From Poecilobothrus nobilitatus (lineage: Eukaryota; Arthropoda; Insecta; Diptera; Dolichopodidae), in the NCBI GenBank assembly GCA_947095535.1, contig OX352772.1:250842901-250906900 (forward strand): a DNA stretch of 64,000 nucleotides, written 5' to 3'. Position numbers and translations under genes: made by a program. This document shows positions 21,038-32,099 of this stretch, one piece after another. The notes under the pieces are model-generated. The model had not been told where the DNA came from, searched no databases, and saw nothing but the letters and a program-made list of their open reading frames with translations. Positions within the stretch are counted from its first letter, which is position 1. Every line of letters begins with the position of its first letter.

Positions 21038-21927
21038 ATGATGAATTTTACGTCACTTTACTCAGTGATTCATCTGTGAACTATTATCCAGAAAATTCAT
21101 AATCATCTTTTACAAATAAAATGAATAAATACATGTGTGATTCAAGGTGGAAAGTCGGTATTTCAGAAATGTATGTTAATGATTTCGTCCCAAATGTGTA
21201 TGGTGAAGAATGGGAAAAAAGTACTCAAATATTTATTAAAGGTATGCAGAAAGATATGATAGGAGTTGGAACATCATATATTCCATACATATAAAAACAA
21301 ATGATATGCGACTGGAAAGTTTTTCTACTACCAACACTAATTCAAAATATACGCCCACTTAATAGGTTTACAAGAAAAGAAGTTGAACGACAGTTGATTT
21401 GGGGAATTTTTAATTTTATAAACGATGAAGTTCATTATACACAACCAACAAAAGCTGAGGAGATGCCTACAAATTTAAGTTACACCACAATATGTGTTAC
21501 TAAGCCTAAAATAGACATAAAAATAAGAGCAAAGTACGCTTATACCCTCGAAGGACTTTTGATAACATGTTTCAATCAAGTATCTTTTAAAGTTACAGAT
21601 TTTAAAAAATATAAATCACGTGTAATAGAAGCTTTCAAAACTTTTATAGATAGTGTACAATTGATTCTCATTTGTAAACCAGATACGTTTTTTATATATA
21701 CAGACATAATTGAACCACAAAAAATAGGTGATAAAGATATAAGGTGATTAAGATCTGTTAACATAAAAAAATCTTTCACTGATACTGTAAAAGAATTCAG
21801 TAATATTCAATTTTGCAATGTGGAGAAATCATTTAATAATATTTCATTACTTTTATATGGATACAAAATAAACTTTTCCAATAGTTCAATTCCAACAAAA
21901 ATTGTATTACATTTTAAAAAAGTATAA
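21019..21927 (+). pseudogene. Penton-like minor capsid protein
   Basis: A single frame of 302 codons from the ATG at 21019 to a TAA at 21925 is broken by three in-frame stops: TAA at 21100, TAA at 21292 and TGA at 21745. It reads NDEFYVTLLSDSSVNYYPEN, then KVGISEMYV, a central beta-rich part, then FFIYTDIIEPQKIGDKDIR and LRSVNI, which is the late signature of the Polinton single-jelly-roll penton protein. The reading frame is otherwise continuous, so loss of function came from point mutations. The protein would fill the capsid vertices. Confidence 0.85.
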
Positions 21928-21975
21928 ATAAAAGCGATTTTACAAAACTATATATATTATTTTATTTTATTCATT

Positions 21976-22409
21976 ATGGAGAGAGTATACTATAAGTATT
22001 ATTTAATTCAATCTGGTAGAGGACTTGATGATATCGGCCCTTTATTACATTCAACCATACCTTTTCAAAGAGGTCGTGGATTGGGAAGCTTTTTTCGGGA
22101 CTTTTTAGATATTTGAAACCATTTACTTCAGGCGCTGATATTTTGAAAAAAGAGGTTATTAACTCTGGTATCAATGCTTTATCTGATATTGCATCTGATG
22201 CAAATGTAAAAGAAGTTATGCAAGATCGTAGTAAAGAGATTGTTAAAAATGTACGACGTGGTGCCGTACGAAAACTAAATGAAATGTATGGTTCTGGTAA
22301 AAGAAAACGAAAAGCTATAAAAAGACCATTCATTAAAAATTTAAACTATTTTACGTCAAAACGACGCAAAGATAATAACAAAAAGAAACAAAAAGATATT
22401 TTTAATTAA
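21976..22409 (+). pseudogene. pVI-like membrane-active protein
   Basis: It starts MERVYYKYYLIQSGRG at 21976 and reads a Gly-rich GRGLGSFFR segment, the N-terminal amphipathic mark of the family. One base is lost or gained near 22095, after which the frame continues as YLKPFTSGADILKKEVINSG and ALSDIASDANVKEVM, with a strongly basic end of GKRKRKAIKRP type. The layout is that of adenovirus pVI, which lyses endosomal membranes and links hexon to core. It ends 2 bases before the major capsid ATG. Confidence 0.78.
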
Positions 22410-22411
22410 TT

Positions 22412-23491
22412 ATGATTGAGTGTATGAAATCTGAGTTGGATATTTTTACAACCCAACCCATTCTGTCTAGCATTTTACGATCTGAAGAAGTTTCCTACAA
22501 TCCTATTGCTTCTTTAGACAACACTTCAACTATTAAATTTGTTTCACTGGGTCATGGCGATACATATAGAGATTTGTCTTCTACATATTTGAGATTAAAA
22601 GTACAGATCATAAAGAAAGATGGAACGCAATGGAATAATGATAAAAATGCTGATGGAAAAATAATAATACAACCAAGTGTAGTTAATAACATTTTACATT
22701 CTTTAATAAAACTTTGTAATGTTCAATTAAATAGTAAAAAAATAACACCGTCTGATAGAAATTATCACTATAGAGCTTATATTGAATCTTTATTAAATTA
22801 TGGTACAGATGCTGCTGCAACTCATTTTTAGTGTGTAGGATGAATTTTAGATAAAGCAAATATAGCTAAATCTGATAATAATGGTTCAAAACAGCGGCAA
22901 AAATTGTATCATAATAGCAATGTAGTGGAACTTATGGGTTAACTACACGTAGATATGTCTAATCAACCTACTCTACTTATAAATAATGTTGACATTCGTA
23001 TAGTTTCAACACTTGAAAAACCAGATCTTTATCTTTTTACAGACGACTCTGATGAATCACAATTAAAAATTATAGAAGCCACGCTATTTATGAGACATGT
23101 TACCGTTAATCCAAGCGTGCTGTTAGCACACAATGCTGTTCTTGAGAAATCCAATGTTAAATATAATTATAAAGGCGTTGAAGTAAAAAGTTTTACAATT
23201 CCAATTAACAGCTCATCAATATCACTTGAAAATGTTTTTATTTGACAGTTGCCAAACACAATAATTTTTTGTATGACTGAAAATGTGAGTTACTCTGGAA
23301 AAAGATCAAAAAACACATACAATTTTAAACATTTTGATATTTCACAATTTGTGTTAAACGTAAATGGTGTTCAAATACCTAATTCACCAATTTCATCAAC
23401 TTGGACCTCGTTTTGTATACTGACTATTGCAGTTTCCTCAGTAAATGGAAATGTTGTTGAATCAGCTGCAATCTTACCAAAATTGAATTAA
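22412..23491 (+). pseudogene. Polinton major capsid protein (double jelly-roll)
   Basis: One frame carries an N-terminal LDIFTTQPILSSILRSEEV, then NPIASLDNTSTIKFVSLGHG and DTYRDLSSTYLRLKVQI, the start of the first jelly roll. Stops follow at 22829 (TAG), 22841 (TGA), 22940 (TAA) and 23243 (TGA), all in the same frame. After them, RIVSTLEKPDLYLFTDDSDE-like and FMRHVTVNPSVLLAHNAV blocks are readable up to 23491. The ends of the second jelly roll appear missing or rearranged (a possible last strand is at about 23495-23575). About 360 codons remain of the usual 450-550. It would form hexon-like capsomers. Confidence 0.86.
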
Positions 23492-23622
23492 AAATGATTT
23501 GCCAGTAAAATTGAACCGCGTTATATACTGTGGAATTCAGTCAAAATTCAAAGTTTTCAGAAGTATATAAATAAAGAAATGTAGAAATGGATTTTTAAAA
23601 CTAGTTAGATGGTGTAAAAATC

Positions 23623-24310
23623 ATGTCAAGATCTCAAATAGTAAAAGAAATACATAGACCAGCTAGAAAAAGGTATCTTAGAAGGAAAGTCAAGCAGAAA
23701 AAAGTAAATGATACGTGGCAAATTGATCTAGTGGAAATGATTCCTTATCCAAAATTAAACAAAGGTTTTAGATATATGTTAATCGCTTTAATCGAACTTT
23801 CAAAAATTTAATGTGGAGAATATTTAGTTTACAAGGAAATGACAAATGGATTAATATATTGCAATCTTTATTAAACACCTATAATTCTATTAAACATAGA
23901 ACAACTAAATTACCCTCTGAAAAAATTTTTAACAAAAATGAATAATTTATTTTAAAACATGTTTACATGCAACCTAAAATTTCTCTAAAAGCTAAATATA
24001 AAGTTGGACACTATGTTAGAATAAGTGAATACAAAAAACTTTTGAAAAAGGTTATCAACCGAACTGGTCTACCGAAATTTTTAAAATTATCAAAGTAAAC
24101 AGTACATATCCGATCACATATCAGCTGATTGATTATAAAAATGATTCAATATTTGGTGGATTTTATGAGGAGGAAGATACATCTGTTAAACACCCAAACG
24201 TATATCTTGTCGCGAAAATTTTAAAAAAAAAAAGCAATAAAGTTTTTGTTAAATGGCTTGGGTTTGACGAAAAACATAACACATGGATAAATTCAACAAA
24301 TATTGTTTAA
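23623..24310 (+). pseudogene. Polinton integrase with C-terminal chromodomain
   Basis: An N-terminal piece (23623-23811) has RKRYLRRKV and WQIDLVEMIPYPK with the first catalytic Asp of the D,D,E core. It then jumps to WRIFSLQGNDKWINILQSLL (about 23813-23872), past the second Asp and the Glu, so the catalytic core has been deleted at 23811. Next come KHRTTKLPSEKIF with a TAA at 23943, then KYKVGHYVRISEY, a frameshift near 24045, then FGGFYEEED. The chromodomain follows with NKVFVKWLGFDEKHNTW and the TAA at 24308. The chromodomain is intact although the core is gone. Confidence 0.85.
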
Positions 24311-24600
24311 TATTTGTAAAATAAAATTTTAATAAGGATCTGAAAAACTTGATAACATCTGAAAAATAAAATAAAATCCTAACATCTGAAAAATGAAAAT
24401 AAATTAAGAACAGTACAAAATTTATTTGAAATAAAATTTTTACTGAACAAATTCTTTATAGAACAGTGCAAATTTATTCGAAATAAAATTTTTTATTGAA
24501 CAAATTCTTTATATAAAATTCTTAATATAAAAAACATAATTCTTAATACATCATAAATCTTAATATAGAACAAATTCTATAACATAAAAACTTAAACTAT
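24311..24600. repeat. Intergenic A/T region with a ~53-bp direct duplication
   Basis: GAACAGTACAAAATTTATTT at about 24409 recurs 53 bases later as GAACAGTGCAAATTTATTC, followed by AATTCTTTATA in both. It holds no gene. It may be a 3' spacer between convergent Polinton genes. Confidence 0.5.
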
Positions 24601-24604
24601 AATT

Positions 24605-24895
24605 ATTATTTTGTGGCGAATTGAAAGTGCCCACGTTTTTCTTTCGTTTACGAGGAAAATGAGTTAATTTTAAAAGAAGTTGCTCTTGTCGATGATGTTG
24701 ATGTTGTTGCAAAAGTTGTTATTGCTCTTGTTGGTGATGTTGCTGTTGTTGTTGTTGCTGCTGCTGGTCATGATAAAGTGGCATTTTCGCCATCTTTTTC
24801 TTTTTTGTAGGAATTTGAGCCTGAATGGTTACGTCATCCAACACGTAAACCTTGTCAAATTCCTGTGTGGTCCTGCTTGCTTCAAATTAAACTGA
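24605..24895 (-). pseudogene. Gln-rich, basic Polinton ORF
   Basis: A minus-strand frame opens after a TAA near 24893 with LEASRTTQEFDKVYVLDDV, then PTKKKKMAK, then a run of eight Gln followed by HHQQEQ and, after a TAA at 24719-24721, QQHQHHRQEQ and FPRKRKKNV. There is no ATG near its start. The plus-strand frame here (24680-24895, Leu-rich) is the complement of the CAG/CAA repeat and is not real. Two basic clusters could act as nuclear signals. It lies between integrase and PolB. Role unknown, possibly a transcription or packaging accessory. Confidence 0.5.
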
Positions 24896-25061
24896 TATTT
24901 TTATAAAATCTCGATGTATTTATATAAAAAATTTCAAGTAATATTAAAACAAAATACAAACTTAAGAACTCTTGCAAATATTTTCTAAGTAGAAAGGGTA
25001 AAATCTATCATAAATGTCAGTTGATTACAATGCTGCTAATATTTTTTATGCAGAAAAAGAG

Positions 25062-25590
25062 TAATTTATTAAATTGCCGTTTAATTATAATGTTGTAATT
25101 CTGTTTTCTATTTAAAATACGTATAAGATGAGAATCTAATTATTAATGAAATGTAATTTATTATAGTGTCATTTGATTACAATTTATATCTTTAAGATAA
25201 GTTTAAATTAAATTGAAGTTTGAAAATTACAATGTTGCATAGAATTTTCTATTTACATCTTAAGATAGGATTAAGATGGGATTCTAATTAAAACAACTAA
25301 AATTTATTAAAGCGTCATTTTATTGGGATAATTTATTAAATTGCCGTTTGATTACAATGTTGTAATACTGTTTTCTATTTAAAATACGTATAAAATGAGA
25401 ATCTAATTATTAATGAAATATAATTTATTATAGTGTCATTTGATTACAATTTATATCTTTAAGATAAATTTTATATTAAATTGTAGTTTGAAAATTACAA
25501 TGTTGAATAGAATTTTCTATTTACATATTAAGATAGGATTAAGATGGGATTCTAGTTAAAACAACTAAAATTTATTAAAGTGTCATTTTA
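25062..25590. repeat. 267-bp tandem duplication upstream of PolB
   Basis: TAATTTATTAAATTGCCGTTT starts at 25062 and again at 25329. The two copies stay similar through GATTACAATTTATATCTTTAAG and AAGATGGGATTC to about 25590. No ORF. Tandem copies in Polinton intergenic DNA may be a promoter region duplicated before PolB or a neutral expansion. Confidence 0.8.
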
Positions 25591-25672
25591 ATTTAAGAGA
25601 ATGAATCTGTATTGAAAATTTAATATTATTCTGTTATTCAAGCATTCAACATCTGAAATTCGTGTAAAGAAA

Positions 25673-26905
25673 ATGTCGAAAAGAATTATTTTACAATAGT
25701 TTCTTATAGAAACTATAACGCCTTACATAATAGAAAGCGAGAATTCGACAATTGTTAAACGATTTAATATGAACGGTCATAAAATAAAATTTGTAATTAA
25801 ATCCGTACCTGAAAATAGAGAACCAATTAGCTTGATTAAGGATACTATACATCAAATAATCAGGATTGCTGTGAAAGATGTGAATTCCACTGATAAGATT
25901 GGGTTAACATTTTGTGGAGAGAGCTTTGAACATCAAGGTCTTGCGTATTTCAGTTATAGATTCGCTCATGAATAATAGAAATAATAAATATTCAAATTAT
26001 AAAGAGGACTGCTTGAAAAGGAAAGGAATAATAACAATAAAAAACAGCGATAATTTATGTCTACCACGTGCACTTGTTATTTCAATAGCTAACATTGAAA
26101 AATTTATTGAATATGAAAAAATTCGAAAAAATATAGGAAAACTTCTAACTTTAACAGCTTTAAAATGATTGAAAACATCAAAAATAACAACTCCATCTGA
26201 AGGTTGCGGAATTCGTGAATTAAATCAATTTCAAAAATTTTTACATAAACGCGAAATTGTTGTATATAAATATGGAACAAGGGGTGCAGAAGTAATTTTT
26301 GAAGGATTTAATAATGGAAAAAAAATTAACTTGCTATACCATAATAATCATTACAATGTAGTAACTTCGCTCACAGCTGCTTTTTGTACAGAATTTTATT
26401 GTGAAGAATGTCATATTCCGTATTCAAAGAAAAATGAACATAGGTGTTCGAAATGTTGCCCTTGCTGTCAAAACTCACCAGCTTGTTCAATTAATGTTAA
26501 AAATATTTTATGTATGCCGTGTAATCGCGCATTTTGTGGTCAATCATATTTTCAAAATCATAAGGCCGTTCAAAAAATAGAAGCATCTGTGAAGAAATTA
26601 GGAAATGCAAATCTTGTTTTAAAGTTCATAAAAGTTGTAGGAGTTATATATATGGTGAATATTTTTGTAAAATTTCGATAATCATGTTCCTGAAAACCAT
26701 AAATGCTTCATTCAGCAAGACAAAACAAAAGTAAATTACTGCATTTGTAAATTTCTAAATCATTAAATACTGCATTTATGTATTTTATGATTTAGAAACA
26801 AGACAAGAAGAAATTAGCTCTACAAAAATAAAAGAACATGTTCCAAGTTTATGTGTGATTCAACTGCGATGCTTTAAATGTATAAACATTGAGTCTCTAT
26901 ACTTC
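25673..26905 (+). pseudogene. Protein-primed DNA polymerase B, N-terminal part
   Basis: An ATG at 25673 opens a frame with a TAG after eight codons, then NGHKIKFVIKSVPENREP and KIGLTFCGESFEHQGLAYF. A frameshift near 25930 leads to RKGIITIKNSDNLCLPRALV, a mark of Polinton PolB. A TGA lies at 26166. Next comes a Cys/His cluster: FYCEECHIPYSKKNEHRCSK and CCQNSPACSINVK (26396-26500). Further frameshifts occur at about 26680 and 26775. The last readable block, YDLETRQEE (about 26785), has the D-x-E of exonuclease motif I, then HVPSLCVIQ. Polymerase motifs A-C are absent. In the whole protein this domain primes replication of the linear element from a terminal protein. Confidence 0.85.
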
Positions 26906-28270
26906 TGTCAAAAATCTAAATCAAGAGAAAGAATTTTTAAAACGGAAATGGTAATTAAATTGGCATACTTCCAGCAATTAAATACTATAACTCTAATACA
27001 ATGAAAGCAAATCAGCGTAATTGCTCCTCCGTTTGTAGCACCTCGAAATATGCAAGCTAGATATACCTTTAAAGGTATGGATCGGATCAGAATCAAATTA
27101 TGTCCGTCAGCAAGATAACTCAAAAACTAAGAAAGCTAAAGTCTTGAAATTAACAGAAAATATTATTGGATCAATTTGTAGGTTCCTTATTGTTTTTAGT
27201 GGAAATCCGATCAAAACTTCGAGTAGGTCTCGAACAACTAACTTTTTGATCTCCACATTTTTAATATAAAATTTTCAATTTTAATATAAATAAAGCAAGT
27301 TCTACATAGGTTGAAATAGAGCCATGAATGATAGACATCATAAAAATACTAATTTTATGGAACAACTTTAACTGTAGCCCCATCCTTTACGAATCTACAG
27401 CCCCTCAAAGTTTGTTATAAAGCAAGTTCTATAAAACATATATTAATTCTGGAAACACTATACGATAACTGCTTTTATTAGCTTTATAAGTATATATATA
27501 ATAAATATATAGTTGTACCATATGGTGTCTTAATTAGCGAAACTAGCGAAACTGAAATTTTGCAAAATTCTTGACTCCTTCTATCTTCCAAACGGGTTAA
27601 GTTAGAGGAGTTAGCTCTTTAAAAATAAGTATGAGTCAGAAAATAGTTTTGTATCGCCACCCCCTATTTAGGAGCTGTAAGGGGTCAAAAACTTAAAATT
27701 CTCTATTTTTAAACACCTGTAACTTGAACTCTTTTTCAAATTTTTTTGAAGTAATATATAAAAATTAAAGTTAGAACATTATACTTTTATTTTTGCTAGC
27801 AACATTTCTTAATAATATAGGATTACCTTAAACTTGCCTAAAGTGTGACTTGATTTTTCTCAATTTTTCTAACAAATTTCTTTTGAATTTTCTTTTTACA
27901 CGATAATTTAAAATTGTTGAGGATGATGCGTAGTAGAAAAAAATTTGAATATATAAAAAATTAACGGTTTTTTGAAGAGTTTATATTGAAATCATATTGT
28001 TATACATACTTATATCATGTATAATATATCATGTATCATATATCATGTTCATTTACATATCTTATATGTCACTGATGAATGTATGATATATAATAAGAAT
28101 ATTGATATATATACATATACATATATATAGCGGCGTATATATACGTATTTTATTGTATTTATAAGAAAATTATATTTTTAAAGAAATAATGCAATGTATA
28201 TGGCGACATATAATAAAATAATATATATGGATACATATGCATATTTATATATTTGGTATTTTGTAGTAAG
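26906..28270. repeat. Repeat-derived region: A-like and inverted B-like pieces
   Basis: At 27050-27130 the text GGTATGGATCGGATCAGAATC and AAGATAACTCAAAAACTAAG is a fragment of repeat A. At about 27350-27970 the reverse complement follows repeat B (CACCTGTAACTTGAACTC, GGGGTGGCGATAC-like). At 28000-28250 there are AT microsatellites of the ATATATCATGTAT kind. No gene is seen. This DNA replaced the right half of the Polinton. Confidence 0.55.
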
Positions 28271-28271
28271 T

Positions 28272-29243
28272 AAAACGAGGAAGAGTGCAGTAGACTAGAC
28301 TATGTCAACTTTGGGATACCCGTATGAACGTAATATATCCTGTTTCTATAAAACTTGATCATCTTTTAAAAACATTCAGATGTTTTAGTACCGAACTACA
28401 GAGATATATTTAAGTAAATTGTGGAGTTGTGTGACAGCTAACGGAATCTATTGCGTCTAGCTTCATTAAGTTCCAAGAAATGCAAGAAGCCTGAAGCGGC
28501 TGCATTAGATCAATCAAATTTTACAAAAGTTTTTGGCATGCAACTCGACACTTTTTCACTAAATTTCAGATAGCTAGATTCAATAGACACTGAGTTATTT
28601 TCATTTAAAAAGAGAAGTTGTATGGCAACTACCCGAACCTGTCATATCATCACAACCAAATTTTATAGAAGTTATTACCATAAAACTTGATCTTCATTGG
28701 CAAGATCGCAGACGCCTAGCCTCATTAAGTTCCAAGAGGTGCAAGAAGCCTGAACCGACTGCTATAGAGCAACCAAAATTTACAAGAGTGTTTGGCATAT
28801 AACTCGACACCTCTTCACAAAATATACCTAGCTGTAATAGACACAGTTAAATAACTTTTAAAAATAGAAGTTGTATGGCAGCTCCCGAATCCGTCGCCCC
28901 AGCACAACCAAATTGTATAAGTGTTGTTGGCCTGGCTTCAATAGATACTGAACTATTTCCATATAAAGAAAGAAGTTGTATGGCAGCTACTCGATCCCGG
29001 CGGCGCAAAATGCTGGATTTAAATAGTAAAACTAACAATTTTTCAAAAGTGACGTAAAACAGCGTCCTAGCTCCTTTATTTTTTTAGTTATTGTGCGGAC
29101 GAACGGAGGGACGGACGTACATGGCTTAATCGACTCAAAACTCGATTCTGAGCCGATCCATACCTTTGACACTATATCTAGCTCGACTCACAAACGTAAT
29201 GGCAAATTTATTATACCCCTGAATATAGTTCATACGGGTATAA
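28272..29243 (+). repeat. Repeat A, copy 1
   Basis: The left end is AAAACGAGGAAGAGTGCAG, with GGGATACCCGTATGAACG close by, and the right end is AGTTCATACGGGTATA, so the ends form a short inverted motif (TACCCGTATGAAC). Inside are modules with CTCATTAAGTTCCAAGA, CCCGAACCTGTC and CACAACCAAATTTTATAGAAG, and a GGACGAACGGAGGGACGG run at 29097. The copy at 48053-49998 is the same family, inverted. Frames inside, for example 28875-29057, are not real genes. Confidence 0.75.
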
Positions 29244-29756
29244 AAATTAATATACATACTTTTGCCGTTTATTATCATTATTATTACATACATTTACCGC
29301 TAAGTTTTGGATTGATAATCGTTAAGTTGAGGTTAGAATCAACTTTTGAAGAATATATAAACATATAGTTTGAATATATGTATGTGCAAACAATAATTCT
29401 AGAAATTATAAAATCCACCCAAATTATTTTAAAATACTGGAAAAGTAAAAAAATAATATTATGAGCAGAGTGACAGACTATGAACATACTAACGGGTTCG
29501 TACTGGTATCTAAGAGTTGACAAAGGCAACTGTATTCTTCCTCATTTTGTTTTAATTTTTGTGCAAAAATGTGTGAAGTGCAGCTTTCGTCGATTTTTCT
29601 TTCATAAAACCAAATTGAAAAGTACTGGATATTCATTGTAATACAAAACACGTAGAGTTCGAAAACCAGCGGTAGAGATAAAAAATGTTTTCTTCAGCGA
29701 AATTATCTATTTGTGGGAGTGCTTCAATAACATAATGCACAATAACCAACAAATAA
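29244..29756. other. Spacer between repeats, nothing recognised
   Basis: No clear structure. Two overlapping frames of about 80-90 codons (29093-29368 plus, 29284-29529 minus) have no recognisable similarity and lie partly in repeat A. Confidence 0.35.
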
Positions 29757-30545
29757 AGAAGGTAGAATATAAACCAACTGAAAGATAATGAAACTGAGAT
29801 TTCTGAAAGACAATGCAAACTGATTTGTCACTCTGCACCAACATTTGAAAATTTCGTAAAGAAAATTTGAAAATAAGACTTTTTTACAATTTTAAGGGGC
29901 TGCAAGTCCAGTCCGCAACCCTATATAACTAAGAATACCGCAACCCTATTACACACGTAAAAATATATTACTGAAACTTTTTTTTTTATGTCTTGCTGAA
30001 GAAAACTCTGTACAGGTACCTAAGTTGTCTAAAAATAGCATATTTTAAATTTTTGAGCCCACCTCTTAAACAGGAGGTGCTACAAAAACATTTTTTTGAG
30101 CAAGCTTGTACTAATTCTTAAATTTTGAGAAAACTTATACTAATCTAAAACTTCTTCCTTTGCGCAAAATTGGAAGCCCCTATCTAAAAGCGTGCCGCAG
30201 TTATGAAGGTAGAAAATCATGAAAAATTTGGTTTTTTTCATAACGGTAAATTTAAACACAAATTTTAAAAAAATGTATAATTTTTATATTGATTTATAAT
30301 GCTAAATAAAATTCCTGTAGAATGGCCATTTCAAAATGAAAAAATATTAAGTAGAACAAAGGGTTTTTCAGAATTTTGTGGGCTGTAGCTGCGTAATGGA
30401 TCTGACTACTTAAAAAAGTATTCTACAACATTAATTTTTTTACGAAACCTACCCATGGTTAAATTTTTTTTTCAATCTTTAATGGTGTTTTGCAAACAGA
30501 CGGAGTAATAGGCATATTTTTAAATTGGAAATGTGCTAAAAAGTA
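29757..30545 (+). repeat. Repeat B, third copy
   Basis: It starts AAGGTAGAATATAAACCAAC and ends TTGGAAATGTGCTAAAA, the same ends as in the insertion at 11055-11888. Internal modules match (TACAGGTACCTAAG, AAAAGCGTGCCGCAG). It lacks the long GGACGG run seen in the env copy (only CAGACGGAG is left at about 30498). Confidence 0.72.
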
Positions 30546-31329
30546 AACTTGGTGATTAATTCTAACAATAAAACTTATAAGATTAAGTTACTTGTAAGAA
30601 TTTTCATTACCACAATTGCAACGGTTTTCAATGTTACAAATGTAATTAATATCCCAGTCGATAGTACTAATCTAATTGGTCCCGTGTCATACTCCTACAG
30701 GCCGGAAGCCCACAATAAGGACATATTCAAACAAAATACATATTAATAATCAAAGTAAATACCATATTCAAACTTGCAAAAATTTAGTGGAGTCCAATGC
30801 ATTTTTTCTTTGCTTTATTATTTCATTTATATTTTACCCTAACTTAAGAAATAAACAAATACTGTAATGATAAATTTAGAAAATAAAACTAGTTTCTTCA
30901 ATTAATTTAATAGTGAGTAAAATATATTTAGTTTTTTATTTTTCATTAATAAAAGAACAATATCATTTATTCGAATTGCAATTTCAACAGCATCTAGCTG
31001 TCATCTTCAGCGCCGCTACATCACTAAACTAACATACATTTATTTCAATCGTATATACTATAGTTACATATTAAATATTATTGCAAATTGCTATCAATTA
31101 TCTTTCTAATTCTGTGAGTATAATTCAAAAGTAAAATATAGTTTATTGACCATAGTCGAAGCAGTCTGGTCTAAATGAGTTAATTAATTTTAAACTTTTT
31201 TTTCTTTTCATGTGTTCTTTGTCTTAGTTATTATTTTTTTTTTTTCTTTTTTTTTTTCTATTTTTACTTTGTGATTTTTTCGTTTCTTTACATTGATTAA
31301 CACGCAAACTAATAATTTCCATTTAGTTA
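30546..31329. other. AT-rich spacer; possible LINE 3' flank
   Basis: At 31137-31185 the phrase TTTATTGACCATAGTC-GAAGCAGTCTGGTCT recurs in diverged form at about 45376-45408, next to two other minus-strand LINEs, so it may be a LINE 3' untranslated remnant. Two short frames at 30549-30867 have no recognised similarity. Confidence 0.4.
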
Positions 31330-31494
31330 GAAATTTAAAACAATATTGATTTAAGAACAGGGTGTAACGAAGCAAAATAACTCGTCTAGTTTCTAATTAA
31401 AATTTCAATAATTTTTTTTTTTAATGTGTAAATATTTCCTATGTCTTTAATAATTTGATTTGGGAGATCATTATAAATTTTTGGTTTTGATCTT

Positions 31495-32090
31495 TTGAGA
31501 AAAATTATAAATGCGGCAGTAAAATTGAAGTACGTTCCGTGCGCTTGGAAAGTGGCAGAAGTTATTATGATAGCAAAACCAGGGAAGACATTAAATGAGG
31601 CGAAATCTTATATGCCAATATCTCTGCTACCCATTATGTCAAAACTTTATGAAAAACTGTTGTAAAAAAGTTCTGTTGTTATAGAAAAAGCATTCGAAGA
31701 AAAACAAATATGCTCCACAATATTTCTAGACGTAGCACAAGCGTTTGACAAAGTTTGGCACGAAGGTTTAATATTTAAATTAAGAAGATTGATACCGTTA
31801 ACAATATGTAGAGATACTCGAATCGTACTTGTCTGAAAGATTATTTAGAATTAAACAAGATGAAGAGTACTCTACACTAAGAGAAATAAAAGCAGGTGTG
31901 CCTCAAGGCCTATATTCAAAACAAGATAGCAAAAAATTAATGATTAGACTAGTTTTAATAAGGGAAATGTGTGGTTTAGTCGGTAAGAATCCGGCATACA
32001 CTTCTGCTACGGAGCGGTCTGTATCTTTCGAAGTTTCCACACCAATCCACGTAAAAAAAATAAAAATAAAAATTATAAATTATTTATAAC
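31495..32090 (+). mobile_element. LINE fragment inserted into family Y
   Basis: A plus-strand RT piece: KYVPCAWKVAEVIMIAKPGK (about 31533), SYMPISLLPIMSKLYEKLL, then FLDVAQAFDKVWHEGLIFKL (about 31720) with motif A Asp, and KAGVPQG (about 31890) as motif B. Frames shift between blocks. Sequence stops near 31920, and the frame that goes on to 32089 is not clearly LINE. It splits the opposing family Y tail, so it inserted later. Confidence 0.72.
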
Positions 32091-32099
32091 AGTTGTAAA

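Larger units (their letters stand above)
18798..26905. mobile_element. Degenerate Polinton/Maverick (adintovirus-type) element
   Basis: Ten linked ORFs or ORF relics match the gene set of Polintons: packaging ATPase, pX-like core protein, conserved late protein, penton-like minor capsid, pVI-like protein, major capsid, retroviral-type integrase with chromodomain and PolB, plus one conserved associated ORF and two small ORFs. Terminal inverted repeats, the adenain-type protease, the ATPase N-terminus with Walker A, the integrase core and the polymerase domain of PolB were not found. The right end is lost near 26905 where repeat sequence begins. A complete element would be about 15-20 kb, so roughly half is left. 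Confidence 0.88.

Noticed and set aside
24680..24895. Leu-rich plus-strand frame (71 codons)
   Set aside because: It is the complement of the CAG/CAA repeat in the Gln-rich minus-strand ORF.
28000..28250. Possible hairpin-rich promoter or satellite
   Set aside because: Only ATATAT-type microsatellite; palindromes in such sequence are expected by chance.
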